NCBI RefSeq assembly: GCF_002776525.5
Contig: NC_045441.1
Location: 116,855,210-116,919,209, forward strand
Length of the DNA: 64,000 bases
Direction: 5' to 3'
Source of the DNA: Piliocolobus tephrosceles
Taxonomy: Eukaryota > Chordata > Mammalia > Primates > Cercopithecidae
The notes under the pieces were generated by a model that worked only from the letters and a program-made list of their open reading frames with translations, ran no database searches and was not told where the DNA came from. Within the stretch, counting starts at the first letter, position 1, and every line of letters starts with the position of its first letter. Positions 1 to 12,253 of this stretch are shown here, in pieces. The translations under genes and the position numbers were made by a program.

Positions 1-510
1 AACCCTAAGGACTCTGCCAAAAGGCTATTAGAACTGATCATTTTAGCAAGGTTTGAGGATATAAAATTAACATACAAAAATCAGTAGCATTTCTATACAC
101 CAATAATGTTCAAGTCGAGAATCAAATCAAGAATGCAAACCCATTTACAACAGCCACAGTGCAAACCCAATTACAATAGTGTCTCCTGCCAACACACACA
201 CACACACACACACACATACAAATACCTAGGAATACATCTAGCCAAGGGGGTGAAATAACTCAACAAGGAGAACTATGAAACTCTGCTAAAAGAAATCATA
301 GATGATACAAACAAATGGAAAGACATTCCATGCTCGTGAATTGGGAGAACCAATATTATTAAAATGGCCATACTGCCCAAAACAATCTACAGATTCAAAG
401 CTATTTCTATAAGACTACCAATGTAATTTCTCACAGAGTTGGAAAAAAAAAAAAAGCTATGCTAAAATTTATACAGAACCAAAAAAGCCTAGATAGCCAA
501 AGCAATTTTA

Positions 511-541
<31 letters not shown>

Positions 542-1995
542 GCCAGAGGCATCACTTTATCCACCTTCAAACTATACGATAAGGCTACAGTAAACAAAAC
601 AGCATGGTACTGGTACAAAAACAGACACATAGACCAGTGGAACAGAAATGAGGACCAAAAAGTAAAGCCATATACCTACAGCCATCTGATCTTTGACAAA
701 GTTGACAAAAATAAGCAATGAGGAAAGGACTGCCTATTGAATAAATGATACTGGGATAACTGGTTAGCCATATGCAGAAGAATGAAACTGGACTTTCACT
801 TCCACCATATACAAAAATTAACTCAAAATGAATTAAAGATTTAAATGTAAGACCTCAAACTATAAGAATCCTAGAAGAAAACCTAGGAAACACCATTCTG
901 AACATTGACTTTGGGAAAGAATTTATGACTAAGTCCTCAAAAGCAATAGAAAAAAATTATTGACAAGTGGGACCTAATTAAACTAAAGAGCTCCTGCACA
1001 GAAAAAAAAAAAAAAAAAAAAACTATCAACAGAATAAAAAGACAACCTACAGAATAGGAGAAAATATTTGCAAACTATGCATCTAACAAAGGTCTACTAT
1101 CCAGAATCTATAAGGAACTTAATTCAACAAGGAAAAAACAGAAAACCCCATTTAAAAATGGGCAAAGGATATGAACAGACACTTCTCTAAAGAAGACATA
1201 CAAGCCACCAACAAACATGAAAAAATGCTCCACATCAGTAATCACCAGAGAAATGCAAATCAAAACCACAATGAGATATCACCTCACACCAGTCAGAGTA
1301 GTTATTATTTACATCAAATAAAAACAACAGATGTTGGCAAGGTTGTGGAGAAAAGGGAAGGCTTACACACTGTTGATGGGAATGCAAATTACGTCACCAC
1401 GGAAAGCAGTTTGGAGATTTCTCAAAGAACTTGAAACAGACCTTCCATTTGATCCAGCAATCCCATTACTGGGCATATACTCAAAGGAAAACAAATCATC
1501 CTACCAAAAGGACACATGTACTTGCATGTTCATCACAGCACTATTCACAATAGCAAAGACAGGGAATCAACATAGGTGCCCCTCAGTGGTGCACTGGATA
1601 AAGAAAATGTGGTATATATATACCATAGAATACTACACAGCTGTACAGAAGAATGAAAGTATTTCATTTGCAGCAATATGGATGCAGCTGGAGGCCATTT
1701 TCCTAAGCAAATTAACATAGCAATAGAAAACCAAATACCACATGTTCTCACTTATAAATAGGAGCTAAACATTGGATACTCATGAACATAAAGATGACAA
1801 CAATATAGACACTGGGGACTACTGGAGCAGGAAGGGAAAAAGGGGGACAAGGGTTGGAAAAACTAACTGTTGGGTACCATATTCAGTACCTGGGTGACAG
1901 GATCATTCTTACCCCAAACCTCAGCATCATGCAATATATCCAGGCAACAAACCTGCATATGTACCCCTGAATCTAAAATAAAAGTTGAAATATAT
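1..1995 (+). mobile_element. LINE-1 3' end (5' end outside window)
   Basis: The whole stretch reads as the 3' part of an L1 in sense orientation. The ORF2 C-terminal region is recognisable but broken; an open piece at 1331-1720 shows the typical L1 ORF2 tail around the 'GIYSKE' and 'YYTAVQKNE' segments. The 3' UTR follows and ends in 'ctaaaataaaagttgaaa' near 1990. The 3' end resembles L1PB/L1MA-age elements rather than the youngest L1PA; this is by eye. Two adenine tracts inside the coding region (514-541 and 1002-1022) are expanded. A (CA)n tract sits at 192-216. Stops and frameshifts show it cannot encode a working ORF2. Confidence 0.9.
192..216. repeat. (CA)n microsatellite inside L1
   Basis: An uninterrupted run of about 12 CA dinucleotides. 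Confidence 0.9.
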
Positions 1996-2269
1996 TCCAT
2001 AGTACCAGTCAATTATGCAGGATTCCTCAAAACAGATAACATGCACAATGACATTTAGAATCATATTTATCTGGACACAAGACTCTACAATTAATGCATC
2101 CTGCTGTAACTTAACTATTTTGTCAAACTGGAATATTGTGTGTAGGTCCAAAGGCTTTGTGATGTAGACACTTAATGGATAAATCGATTTAAAAAAGGGA
2201 ACCAAAACAAATTCCAGAAAATTCAGGGCATGTTAAAATATTTGGCATTCAAATAGAGGACCTGTTATA

Positions 2270-2510
2270 AAGCCTAGACATTTGCATACTTTTTGAAAGG
2301 GACTGGAGTCCAGAGCCAGATGAGCTAAGTTCTGCTAAGCTTTGACCCCGGAAAATTTAACTTTTCTGTGACTCAGTTTTTTCATTAGCAAAGTGGGGAT
2401 AGGAGTAGTACATATCATAGGGTTGTAAGGAGAAATAAAAGTGAGTTAACATATGTAAAACACTTAGAATAGTGTCTGGCACATAGTAAGTACTATACGG
2501 GAATCAGCTG
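2270..2510 (+). mobile_element. MIR SINE remnant
   Basis: Shows the MIR core pattern: a 'tgtgactcag...ttcat' block, a 'gggttgtaaggag' block and the 'gtgtctggcacatagtaagtac' tail. Old, diverged copy. Confidence 0.7.
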
Positions 2511-2934
2511 TTTTTACTTCTCAGGTACTAGAGGTAGGCGCTCCAGTAGGATGCCATTTTAGCATGACCAATACAAACGAGTCCCGTGGCTTGGCACTTC
2601 AGGATTCCTGAACCTGAAGATCCAACTGGGCTAATGATCTAGACTGACAGATGAGCCCTTCTATTAGCAACACAATGAGTTTGGAGTTCTCTTTCCTTCA
2701 AATAACTTCAACCCTAAACATCCAGGTGCTGGAGAAGAGCAGATCCAGGTGCTCTGGATCAGCAGCTAGTAATTAATGAAGAGACACCATTAGGAGACTA
2801 TCTATGGATACCACTTTGCAGAAAAGAGTGATACAGTAGAGTCTATCTATAATAACACTTATAAAACATTTTTGATAATTGAAAAGCACTTCAAGATTCA
2901 ATATTTCAGAACTGTTGTTATGAGCATTAGTTAC

Positions 2935-3318
2935 TGATAAGGTTTGGATTTATGTCCCTGCCCAAATCTCATGTCAGATTATAGTCCCCAGTGTCAGAGA
3001 AGGGGCCTCGTGGCAGGTGATTTGTTCATGGGGACAGATTTCCCCCTTGCTGTTCTCATGATAGTGAGTGAGTTCTCACGAGATCTGGTTGTTTAAAAGT
3101 GTATGGCCCCTCCCCCTTCTCTCTCTACCTCCTGCTGCGGCCATGTAAGACGTGCCTCCTTCCTCTTTGCCTTCCATCATAATTGTAAGTTTCCTGAGAC
3201 CTCCCAAGCCGTGCTTCCTGTACAGCCTGTGGAACAGGGAGCCAATTAAACCTTTTTTCTTTATATATTACCCAGTCTCAGGTAATTCTTTATAGCAATG
3301 CCAGAACAGCCTAATATA
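2935..3318 (+). mobile_element. Solo THE1/MST-type MaLR LTR
   Basis: The LTR begins 'tgataaggtttgg' and ends 'ctaatata'. It carries the family's 'cccaaatctcat', 'ttctcatgatagtgagtgag' and 'ccaattaaacc' blocks. Flanking 5-bp duplications are gttac (2930-2934) and gttat (3319-3323), 4 of 5 matching. There is no internal region, so it is a solo LTR formed by LTR-LTR recombination. Confidence 0.85.
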
Positions 3319-3368
3319 GTTATCACTATATTATAGAGATACAGACATGCATAGAAAGATGACAACTT

Positions 3369-3662
3369 GGCTGGGTACCAGTGGCTCATGCATGTAATCC
3401 CAGTGCTTTGGGAGGCCAAGGCAGAAGAATTATTTGAGGCCAGGAGCTCAAGACCAGTCTGGGCAACATACCAAGACCCCATTTATACAAACAAAAAAGA
3501 AAGTTTTTTTTTTTTTTAATTAGCTAAGTATGGTGGTGCACATCTGTAGTTCTAGCTACTCAGGGGGCTGAGACAAGAGGATCACTTGAGCCCAGGAGTT
3601 TGAGGTTTCTATGAGCTATGACTGCACCATTGCACTCCAGCCTGAACAACAGAACAAGACCA
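3369..3662 (+). mobile_element. Alu (old, AluJ-like)
   Basis: Dimeric Alu beginning 'ggctgggtaccagtggctca' with a T-run in the middle linker. Right arm ends 'ctccagcctgaacaacag'. Divergence and 'cttgagcccaggagttt' suggest AluJ. Its tail has become a GGAA/GGGA microsatellite. Confidence 0.85.
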
Positions 3663-3701
3663 AGGAAGGAAGAAAGGAAGGGAGGAAGGGAGGGAGGGAG
3701 G
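3663..3701. repeat. Purine-rich (GGAA/GGGA)n tract
   Basis: Tandem aggaagg/gggagg units at the Alu tail. Confidence 0.85.
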
Positions 3702-4170
3702 ATTTACTATTTTACATTGTCACTAGCAATGTATGAGTGATTCATTTTGTCCACATCCTCACCAGCATTCATCATTGTGATTTTTCATTTTAGCCATTCT
3801 GATAGGCATGTACAGATATCTCATTGTGGTTTTTAATTTGCATACCTCTAATACCTTGTTATGTTGAACATCTTTTCATGTGCTGATTTGACATCTGTGT
3901 AGTCTCTTCAGTGAATACTTGTTCATGGCTTTTGCCCATTTTCTAATTGAATTATTTGGTTTTTATTGCTAAGTTTTGAAAATTCTTTATATATTCTAAA
4001 TACTGGTCCCTTATCAGATATGTGGTTTGAAAATATCTTCTTCCAGTCTGTAGCTTATCTTTTCATCCCCTTGACATAGACTTTCTCAAAGCCAAAGTTT
4101 TTAAGATCCGTTTATCAACTTTTCCTTTTATGAATTATGCTTTTGATGTCAAATTTAGAACCCCATAGTA
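3702..4170 (-). mobile_element. Old L1 ORF2 fragment, antisense
   Basis: Reads in reverse as L1: 'tccacatcctcaccagcatt', 'ctcattgtggttttaatttgc' and 'tgcccattttctaattgaat' blocks are all diagnostic of the reverse strand of L1 ORF2. Confidence 0.8.
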
Positions 4171-4189
4171 ACAGTCATCACACTGGAAC

Positions 4190-4299
4190 TAGGGTGACCT
4201 ATTCATCCAGGTTTCCCCAGGACTTTCCTGATTTTAGCACTGAAAGTTTCACATTCTGGGAAGCCCTTCAGTTCCAGAGAAACCACGACGGTCACCCAA
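4190..4299. mobile_element. Short hAT-type MITE with terminal inverted repeats
   Basis: A 110-bp element starts 'tagggtgacc' and ends 'ggtcacccaa', forming inverted termini. Its flanks are actggaac (4182-4189) and actagaac (4300-4307), an 8-bp duplication with one mismatch. An 8-bp duplication is the hAT signature. It is non-autonomous, with no coding capacity. Confidence 0.65.
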
Positions 4300-4629
4300 A
4301 CTAGAACCTGCCCCTCTTTTGCACCAAAGCAACAGTGAAGGGGCTAGTTCACTTTTAGGAACAGGAAGACAGCATATACTGTGACATAGAACCAGTACGT
4401 GAGGTCACTACACATGAGTATATTGTGATGCTACAAGGTTATGCCATGTGCAATAGTAACTTTGCCATTTCCTCCTTTGCTATAATGGGCTTCATGCTCT
4501 AGAAAGGTGGGCTGGCAGGGAAACAGAGAGCTTCACTTACATGCTCATCCCTAGATCCTGAGCCCCCCATTCTGGAGTCTGGGATCTGAAACAGCTCTTC
4601 TCCCAATTCCCACCCACATCCTCCCCCAT

Positions 4630-4795
4630 GTAGTTCAATCCTCTATCTTGGCTACACACCAGAATCCCCTGAGTAGCTCTGCAAAAACGCTGATGACTGA
4701 GCTTCCTCCCCAACCAATTAAATTTGATTCCCTGGGAGTGGGAGTGGGGCCCAGGCATTTATCAATTGTAAAAAATCCCCAAGTGATTCCAGGGT
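4630..4795 (+). mobile_element. MER5-type hAT (Charlie) remnant
   Basis: Contains 'cagaatcccctgagtagct' and 'cccaggcattta...ccccaagtgattcca', the usual MER5A-like blocks. Confidence 0.6.
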
Positions 4796-5199
4796 GTGGC
4801 TAGGGTTGAGCCTCCCTGCTCCAGGCTCTAGGAGTATAAACCAAAGGGGAGCAGGGATGAGATCTGTCTGCTACCACTGTAGCCACAGCACCTGGTACAG
4901 CACCCACCTATATTAGGCCTCTGATATATATTTGGTAATTTTTTAAATGAGTGAATAATACAGAAATGATCAAAGACGGAGATCAAATACCACTTACTTT
5001 GTCTCTGCTTCTTGAAACTGAAGAATCAAATCAGGTGCAAGATAAACCGTAAGATAAGCCTACCTAAAACTAGGCTGTCCCCATACCCTTCCTAATCTCC
5101 CAAAAAAGCTAGTGGAGTTGAAAAGTCAAGAAATTCCTCATTGCATCAATAGGCATTTTTATTCCCATCATGTTACAAATGGATATTTGGCTCTGGGAC

Positions 5200-5385
5200 A
5201 GTGAGAGTGCACCTCGTCTCCAGGTGAGTTAGAATCCAGAGCCCCTGGCAGCATCAGCCTCACCAGGGAGCTGGCTAGAAATGCAGATCGTCAGGCCCCA
5301 TTCCAGACCAACTGAATTAGAATCTATTTTAACAAAAGCCCCAGTCATCCACATGCTCATTAAAATTTGGGAAGCACCCATCCAA
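5200..5385 (+). mobile_element. MER5-type hAT (Charlie) remnant
   Basis: 'gcatcagcctcaccaggga', 'ctagaaatgcagatcgtcag', 'ccccattccagacc' and 'gaattagaatct' are in MER5A order. Confidence 0.75.
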
Positions 5386-8300
5386 ACCAAATGACTGAGA
5401 AGTGATCGTGGGAGAGAATCAGGTAGCTGTCCTGGGAGAACAATGACACCACATCCCTCGCTCCAGCCACACAGAGGTCAAATCACAGCGTTATTGACCT
5501 TCACAAAATCCTGTGAGGCATCTTGGGACTTGAATCTTTAACCTTTCAAGTCTAAGCCTTGAGCTTGGAAGATTCATGAATGAGCAAACTGACGCAGCAG
5601 AGAAGAACCTGCGGATGCTGTGTCATGTGTTTTTGATTTCCTGAAGGATTTGGGTGATGACAGGACTAAGTATCATCCTGAGATGAATTGGAGAACGTGG
5701 CAGTGTCTGAATTACGCAGCAGCGGAGGCAAGCTCCCTGGAGTTGCTGTGGGAGGCAGAGTGGGTGGGCCTCCTCGCTCCCTCCCGCACGTGGCCAGAGT
5801 TTTGTAATTCCCACATGACGTCCACTGTGCTGGGCAGTCCCCTCACAGCACAAGGCCCCCTAGAAACCCTTGCTTGTCTCTGTCCCGTCCAGCATTTTAG
5901 TTAGCATGTCGGCATCCTCAACAGTGTTAGCGATTGGGAGCTTATTATTTTCATCACTTACTTCTTTCTAAAAGCAGCCATTGCCGGAGTTTAATGATGA
6001 AAAGGGATGGCTGTGGTCATTTTGTACATCAGGGGCACTTACAGCTGCAAGGAAATAATTTATTTTTGCAAATTCTAGATACCTGATTGCACTCCTTTAT
6101 GTAATTTTCTCTAGATTCTAGTATTATCTATGCATCCCTTCCTGCAGAGACGATAGCTTATGCCCACCACAAGTTTATAGAGAACAGCTCCAAAACCAGG
6201 GTAAACATCGATGAAAGAGAGAAAACCGCAACAAACTTCATCCCAAGTCCCTCTCTGCCCTCCACCCTAGTGGTAGCAGAGACACAGAAGCACCAGAATG
6301 GGCTCTCTCGGGTAGGAACTGTGCTGAAACAATTATGCTTTGCTCATGATGAAATTGCTTAAACTATTTGCTGCTTTACAACATCATATACGGAAAACAT
6401 TTTTCTTGCCTAGACATGGCTTGAGGCAGTTTTTGCATTCTGCATCAGGAGGAAATTGATTAATGTGAATGTTTTAGCTGTGGTTGTTGTTTGTGTATAA
6501 ACTTTTGTTGAAACAAGTACGACAGAATAAATGACCTTTATGTAGACACCTATTAAGGCACTAAAAGGCTTGGCTACATTCATCTGAGACGCATACACAT
6601 AACGAGTAGGACAATAAAGGGATCAGCAGCTGCAAGGAGTTGAATTGAATTCTTCAACAATAGAAAAGTTTTTCAGACCCAAATACCAGCAATCAAAGAG
6701 AATTTTTGCAGATAATCCAAGAGAAAGAAAAAAAAAATGCTAGCCAACTTTGCACCAGTCAGCATAAGGTTGCCATCTGAAACATGTCAGCTTAAGAGCA
6801 GACCATACCTCCATTCTTTTGCCCAACTGCAGTATTCAGAACTGTTTCCCCAAATAATCCCAGATGGCATGCCACAAAATTTCAATTCATTTTAAAAGCT
6901 TTCTTTGCTGTTATTATGTGATTGAAAGTGCAAAAGCAAGTTGCCATTCTCATGGCACTATTTGCATTGGCTATTATCCCCTAAAATCCCCTTTAAACAG
7001 CTACATTGTCAGCCCATAGGCCTCATTTAGAACGACAAAAAAGCCCAGATTAATTCGATCAAAGAAAGAGCCAAGTACAAAATGCACTTTTCAAACTGTA
7101 TCAGAGTGGGTTCGCTTTACAGATCGCTTTGGGGCAAGAACCGCAGCGGAAAGAAAGTCCTGAAATAAAGCTTGGTTACGAAGCGAAATAACTAGGTTTG
7201 GCTCCCCGATTGATTGGAGCATCTCAAGGCGAAATCTCCAATTAAAAATTCTTCGAGGGAAATGTATTTAAATACAAATGCTGAAACAGATCCCCACAAA
7301 TTGCAGCATCCCATTTGTACCATTGGCTTTCAGCCACCATTCTCGGGAGGCAGCTTGAAGCCCTGCCTGGGTAACCTGTTTAGTACGAGGCATTTCTGAA
7401 ATCTCACACTCTGAATCAAGCCAAAGTACTTTGCACTTGTAAAAATGTCTATCTGACTTTTCTCAGCCCATCCCAGAGGAAATGTTTTACGTTACCACAA
7501 GAAAATAAATTGCTGGAAAACAATGATGACACCATTTCTTTCCGCAAAACAAAACATGCTAGGATTCAGGTCGAATTCCGCGATGATCCGCGTGCTGCAA
7601 GCCCAGGTTCATACAGGAAGGCTGACCGGGCTGTCTGCTGGTCGCTTGGTGTGCTGGTTTGTTTTAGTCTCACCTGGGGGTCTGAAGGTGGGGGAGAAGG
7701 CTGGGGTGAGCCAAGCTGGAGTTTGGATTTCTTAGGGACGCTCCATTAGTTTCCTAGGCAGGGTTAGCAGCGTCTGTTACCACTGGAGATGGTGCAGCGG
7801 CGCGCTGCAGCCGGCATGCTGCACTGAAGCTGTTCCCTTCAACGGCTGCTTTTGTGTGCTGAGAACATTTTACTGAGGAGGGAACGGCTGCACAAAGGTA
7901 GGGCTACAGGGCATGTGCAGCAAGATGTGCAATTGCCTCTTCAGGGACTGAGCAGGACTCAGAAAGCACTGAAAGTAGGCAGCTCCAGCAAATATGAAAG
8001 TCACCTGCAGGAAGGAGCAACCAGGGACGATTTTTGCCAGTTGTTTGGGCTCAATCTTTTGCTCCAGAAGAAATGAACTCAAAATTCTGGGCTGTCTGCT
8101 ACTCCCCAAACCCACTCTGGAAACAAAAGACCATCATGCTGCTCTAATCATGGCACAAAATATTTAAAAAGGGCGCTGTTACAAGGGGCTCCAACCGTAA
8201 TACCCTGATCCAAACTTCTTGGTCATATGCTTAGCTAGATATTGACAGAGCTAATAAGATATTCAAATTTCTCATAAGTGTTCACCACCCCCAGCCACCA

Positions 8301-9044
8301 AATCCTTCTAATCATCTTGAGAATTATCTAGAGAAAACAAATACGGATGCAAAACTGCAAACTGAAAATGTTACCCTACCTCCACCCCTGGAGTCAGGAA
8401 GACAGGGAAAGAAGTCAATGGTCAGCACATACACAGGAAAGAGCATATGGAATTGAATTGTTTTCAGCAATGGAAGATATTCAGTTTTCCCCCAAATCTT
8501 CTAAATTATTTGCAGTCCTGATAGTCCTATTAATTACAGCAATACAGTACAAAGGAGAAGAGTTCTGATTTTTTGACAGCTGTATAAACTTTCTGAAATT
8601 CTGCAAACCTAAACCTGTCAAGGAAAGGTAGAAAGGCAACCACCTGTGTTGATTCCTGAGGAGACAAACTATGTCACTGTGAAAAAATACACTCCAAGGA
8701 ATTTATTTCTAGTGAGTTTCAATAGAGTGTTAACTGGTCAGAATGAGAATGTTTGCTGTGACTTTTAAGTCTCACTGGAGTCCTAGATGAAAATACAATG
8801 ACTTCCTTTTGATGATAAATACTTGTTTGATGACGAGTCAAGAATATTCTAAGCCAAATGAGAAAGGAAGATCAGCACCTTCCTCATTACCGCCACTGCA
8901 GGCTTCAGAGACCAAGGTGATTCCACCAGCACTCATAAGGACGTTGTTTAAAACAAATCTAAGCGAGTTTGTTTTTTGGTTTTGTTTTTTTTCCATGGGA
9001 ATGCGAGAATAAGAGAAAAGATGCCATGGTATATTGTAAAAGTC
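5386..9044. other. Repeat-poor intergenic block, candidate conserved non-coding sequence
   Basis: About 3.6 kb in which I recognise no interspersed repeat. The surroundings are nearly all repeats. The part around 6,950-7,480 retains scattered CpGs and AT-rich homeobox-like ATTA/TAAT words, the texture of a developmental enhancer. The open frames here (for example 5620-5904, 7510-7749, 7852-8076) have no recognisable domain and are not called as genes. Function is inference; cross-species conservation would decide it. Confidence 0.4.
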
Positions 9045-9190
9045 TTGTTAGGAGCTCTGAATTCTAGTCCTGGCTCTGCCTCTAAGTAACAGAATGACCT
9101 TGAACTAGTCATTTTATCTCTCTAGTCATTACTTTCCTCATCTATAAAATAAGAAAGCTAAACTAGATGATTTCCAAGGGCAGTATCAAA
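9045..9190 (+). mobile_element. MIR SINE remnant
   Basis: 'tctagtcctggctctgcct', 'gaccttgaactagtcatttt' and 'ctcatctataaaat' give the MIR core in sense. Confidence 0.8.
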
Positions 9191-9687
9191 AATAACATCA
9201 AAGAATGATGAGGGCATTCCTCTGGAGAGTGCATATAATTGTAATATGTTCTAGAATATGCTTCTTGTATTGTGTGCTTTCTACATATCAGAAGCAACTT
9301 CCTGGCCCAGTAAGGAGATTTGAAGGTTTTCTCTTAGCCTCTTAGAGGCTCCAGTTCTCTCTATGCTACACAAATGAATGAACTTGAATGTGGTCAATTT
9401 AAAATTTTCAGCCAGTTAGTCATGACTAACTGAACCAAATGACCCAAAATCCAAATCCTCCTTAGGAAATCCTGCATTACCTATCAGGGCCACTGGCCTC
9501 TAACTGTTAGTCCTCCAGAAACAGCCTTTATGTCTTCTTCTGTCAAATGGGAAAACAGGATGCCATTAAAAAAAAATTATTTGACAAATACATCTGTTGG
9601 GCATTTTGTATTTATAAAGAAGAAGTCTTTAGTTATAAATACTTCCATTACCAGTATCAGTATCCATGAACTCATTCAAGAAATATT

Positions 9688-9981
9688 TATTTATTTATTT
9701 TTGAGATGGAGTTTCACTCTTGTCACCCAGGCTGGAGTGCAATGGTGCAGTCTCAGCTCACTGCAACCTCCGCCTCCCAGGTTCAAGCTATTCTCTTGTT
9801 CCAGCCTCCCGAGTAGCTGGGATTACAGGTACATGTCACCATGCCTGGCTAATTTTTGTAATTTTAGTAGAGATGGGGCTTCACCATGTTGGCCAGGCTG
9901 ATCTCGAACTCCTGACATCAGGTGATTCACCCACCCCGGCCTCCCAAAGTGCTGGGTGGCATAAGCCACCATGCCCAGCCA
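9688..9981 (-). mobile_element. Alu, antisense
   Basis: Full-length dimer in reverse, starting at the T-rich tail 'tttatttatttatttttgag' and ending 'gccaccatgcccagcc'. AluS-like age. Confidence 0.9.
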
Positions 9982-9984
9982 ATA

Positions 9985-10340
9985 AATATTTATTATTGAG
10001 TGCCTAGTTTGTGCCAATCACTCTTCTTATATTTATAGGTCAGGAAATATAAGAGCAAAAAAGAATGACAAGTTCTCTGCTCTCATGGAGCTCACGCTGT
10101 AATGGGGGCGAGGCAAGGAAAACAAACAAGCAAAGATAAAATTAGAGATAGGGAGATGTGATAGATACTGGGTGGACTCTTTGAGATGACCTTTAGGCTA
10201 AGCTACGCATCACAAGAACCAGCATGCACACATCGAGGAGAAGAGCATTCTGGGCAGAGGGAACACTAGTGCAAATGATATAAGATTTAAAAAGAAATTA
10301 TTTAGGCAGATAGTGTGGGTATGGGAGTCCTTGGTAAGGT
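9985..10340 (+). mobile_element. L2 LINE remnant
   Basis: 'aatatttattattgagtgcc', 'tgctctcatggagctcacg' and 'gcattctgggcagagggaac' are typical L2 3' blocks in sense. Confidence 0.55.
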
Positions 10341-10349
10341 TTTCCTTTT

Positions 10350-10915
10350 AATGAAAAGCAGCCCCAAAATCATTTTCTTTTCTAACAAGAGCAGCCTGTA
10401 AAATCGAACTGCAGACATAGACAAGCAAGCTGGAAGCCTGCATGGATGAATGCCGGCATTTGTGCCAACAGGACTAGGCACAAGTCCTGGGACTACGCAT
10501 CTTCAAAATGGCAGCTCCATGTTCCCTTCTCTTTGCCAGCCACATGTACAGTAAGGAGCAGATAAGATGGCACTGACCAAGTGGAAAGTCCATTTGTATA
10601 ATAAAATTAGGGTAGGATGGCCAGCCTTCCCTCCTGCTATGTAAACATCCCACCTGGTCCAACCAATCTGTAGGCCCTACACAAATCAGACACCATCTCC
10701 TCAAGCCTGCCTATAAAATCTAGTGTGCAACTGCCTTGGACCAGATTTCCCTTTTGGGCGCCCCTCTCTCTTGCAAGAGAGAGAGCTGTTCTTCCTTTTC
10801 TTTCTTTTGCCTATTAAACCTCTGCTCCTGAATTCACTTCTTGTGTGTGTCCATGTCCTTAACCTTCTTGGCACAAGAGGACAAACTCCGAGTATTTACC
10901 CCACCACTTCACAAA
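10350..10915 (+). mobile_element. Class I ERV (MER4-like) solo LTR
   Basis: LTR-like stretch with 'cgaactgcagacatagac', 'caagctggaagcctgca' and 'ggcagctccatgttccc'. A TATA-like 'gcctataaaatc' lies near 10709. The palindrome CTCTCTTGCAAGAGAG follows, then a polyadenylation-like 'cctattaaacctctgctcct' near 10811. Edges are not firmly set and no duplication was resolved. No internal gene remains. Confidence 0.6.
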
Positions 10916-10974
10916 ATCCTAAAAATAAAAAAAAGACAGAAATCCAGTGTGGCTAGAGAGGACAGCAGGAATCA

Positions 10975-11062
10975 GACTCTGTCCATCACTCAATTTTCCA
11001 CTTAACTACAAGAGGGAGCATATTAGAGAGTTTTAAGCAGGACAGTGACATGATCTACTTTA
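10975..11062 (+). mobile_element. L2 remnant (left part, split by Alu)
   Basis: 'ttttaagcaggacagtgac' followed by 'atgatctac' is the L2 3' motif. The element continues after the Alu at 11066-11372. Confidence 0.6.
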
Positions 11063-11065
11063 GTT

Positions 11066-11372
11066 TTGTTTTTGTTTTTGTTTTTTTTTAGACGGAGTAT
11101 TGCTCTGTCACCCAGGCTGGAGTGCGGTGGCGCCATCTCAGCTCACTGCAAGCTCCGCCTCCTGGGTTCATGCCATTCTCCTGCCTCAGCCTCCTGCGTA
11201 GCTGGGACTACAGGCACCCACCACCACGCCTGGCTAATTTATTTTTTGTATTTTTAGTAAAGACGGGGTTTCACTGTGTTAGCCAGGATGGTCTTGATCT
11301 CCTGACCTTGTGAACCGCCCACCTCGGCCTCCCAAAGTGCTGGGATTACAGGCATGAGCCACCGCACCCGGC
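11066..11372 (-). mobile_element. AluY-like, antisense, inserted in L2
   Basis: Reverse Alu from the T/G-rich tail through 'gacggagtattgctctgtca' to 'gagccaccgcacccggcc'. Low divergence. Flanks ctacttt (left) and ctacttc (right) fit a target duplication. Confidence 0.9.
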
Positions 11373-11900
11373 CTACTTCACATTTTTAGAACATTACTCC
11401 TGCTGCTATGTGAAGAATGGATTCTAGGCAGAGCAAGTGTAGAAGGAATGAGAAGTATTGGGAAGTTACTGCAATAGCACAAGTAAAGGAATGTGGCTTT
11501 GTCTGGGAAGCAGTCATAAAGATGGAGAAAAGCAAATAGAGTCAAGATATATCTTGGAAGATGTTTTACTGGAGTAATGGGGGTAAGTATAGGGGGTGAG
11601 GGATGCCAAGGGAAAGAGAAGAACAAGTGTTAACTTGTAGATGTTGGAATTGAGCAACTCAGTGGGGAAGAAGCAAGCCTGATGCAATGGCAGAAATAAT
11701 GAGTTCCATTATGGCCATGTTAAGTTTGAGATGTCCTGTTAAATGTCCATGGAGAGAGATTAAGTAGACCATTGGACACATGAATTTGGAGTTTCAGGGA
11801 CAAGTCAGGGTTGCAGATGAGATTTGTGTGTCATTAGGATAGGGTGAATGATTCTCATAGTCAATTCTAATTAAGACACAGAAACCCTCTGATCCGATTC
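11373..11900 (+). mobile_element. L2 remnant (right part)
   Basis: 'ggattctaggcagagcaagt' and 'tttgagatgtcctgttaaatg' read as continued L2 3' sequence. Diverged; the right boundary is uncertain. Confidence 0.45.
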
Positions 11901-12253
11901 ACCTAGGACCTGTAGTTGATGGATAAGCTAGACATCTCTTCTGTGCTGCTTCAGGGCTCTCAGTCTCACTTGAATCCAGGGATTCTGGTCACTTGCTTTG
12001 TACCCAGCTGCCAACCCAACAGCACTTACCTTTGTGCCCTTATCCCACATCTGTCACATCCAACACCCAAGTTTTCCAGGGATCCTCCCTATTTATATGC
12101 CAAAGACCTCCTGCTAAGGTAGCCCTGCTCAGCCCCCACCTAGTTACATTTGGGAAGTGCAAGAAAATTCATGCCCTGTGGCGTGCATGTTTGAGGTATG
12201 ATGACAGCTGACAGATAAATCTTCTCCCTTCCACCTCCATATGTACTGCCCCG

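Noticed and set aside
5620..5904. 94-codon frame in the repeat-poor block
   Set aside because: No domain, no splice or promoter context, and a competing minus-strand frame over the same bases.
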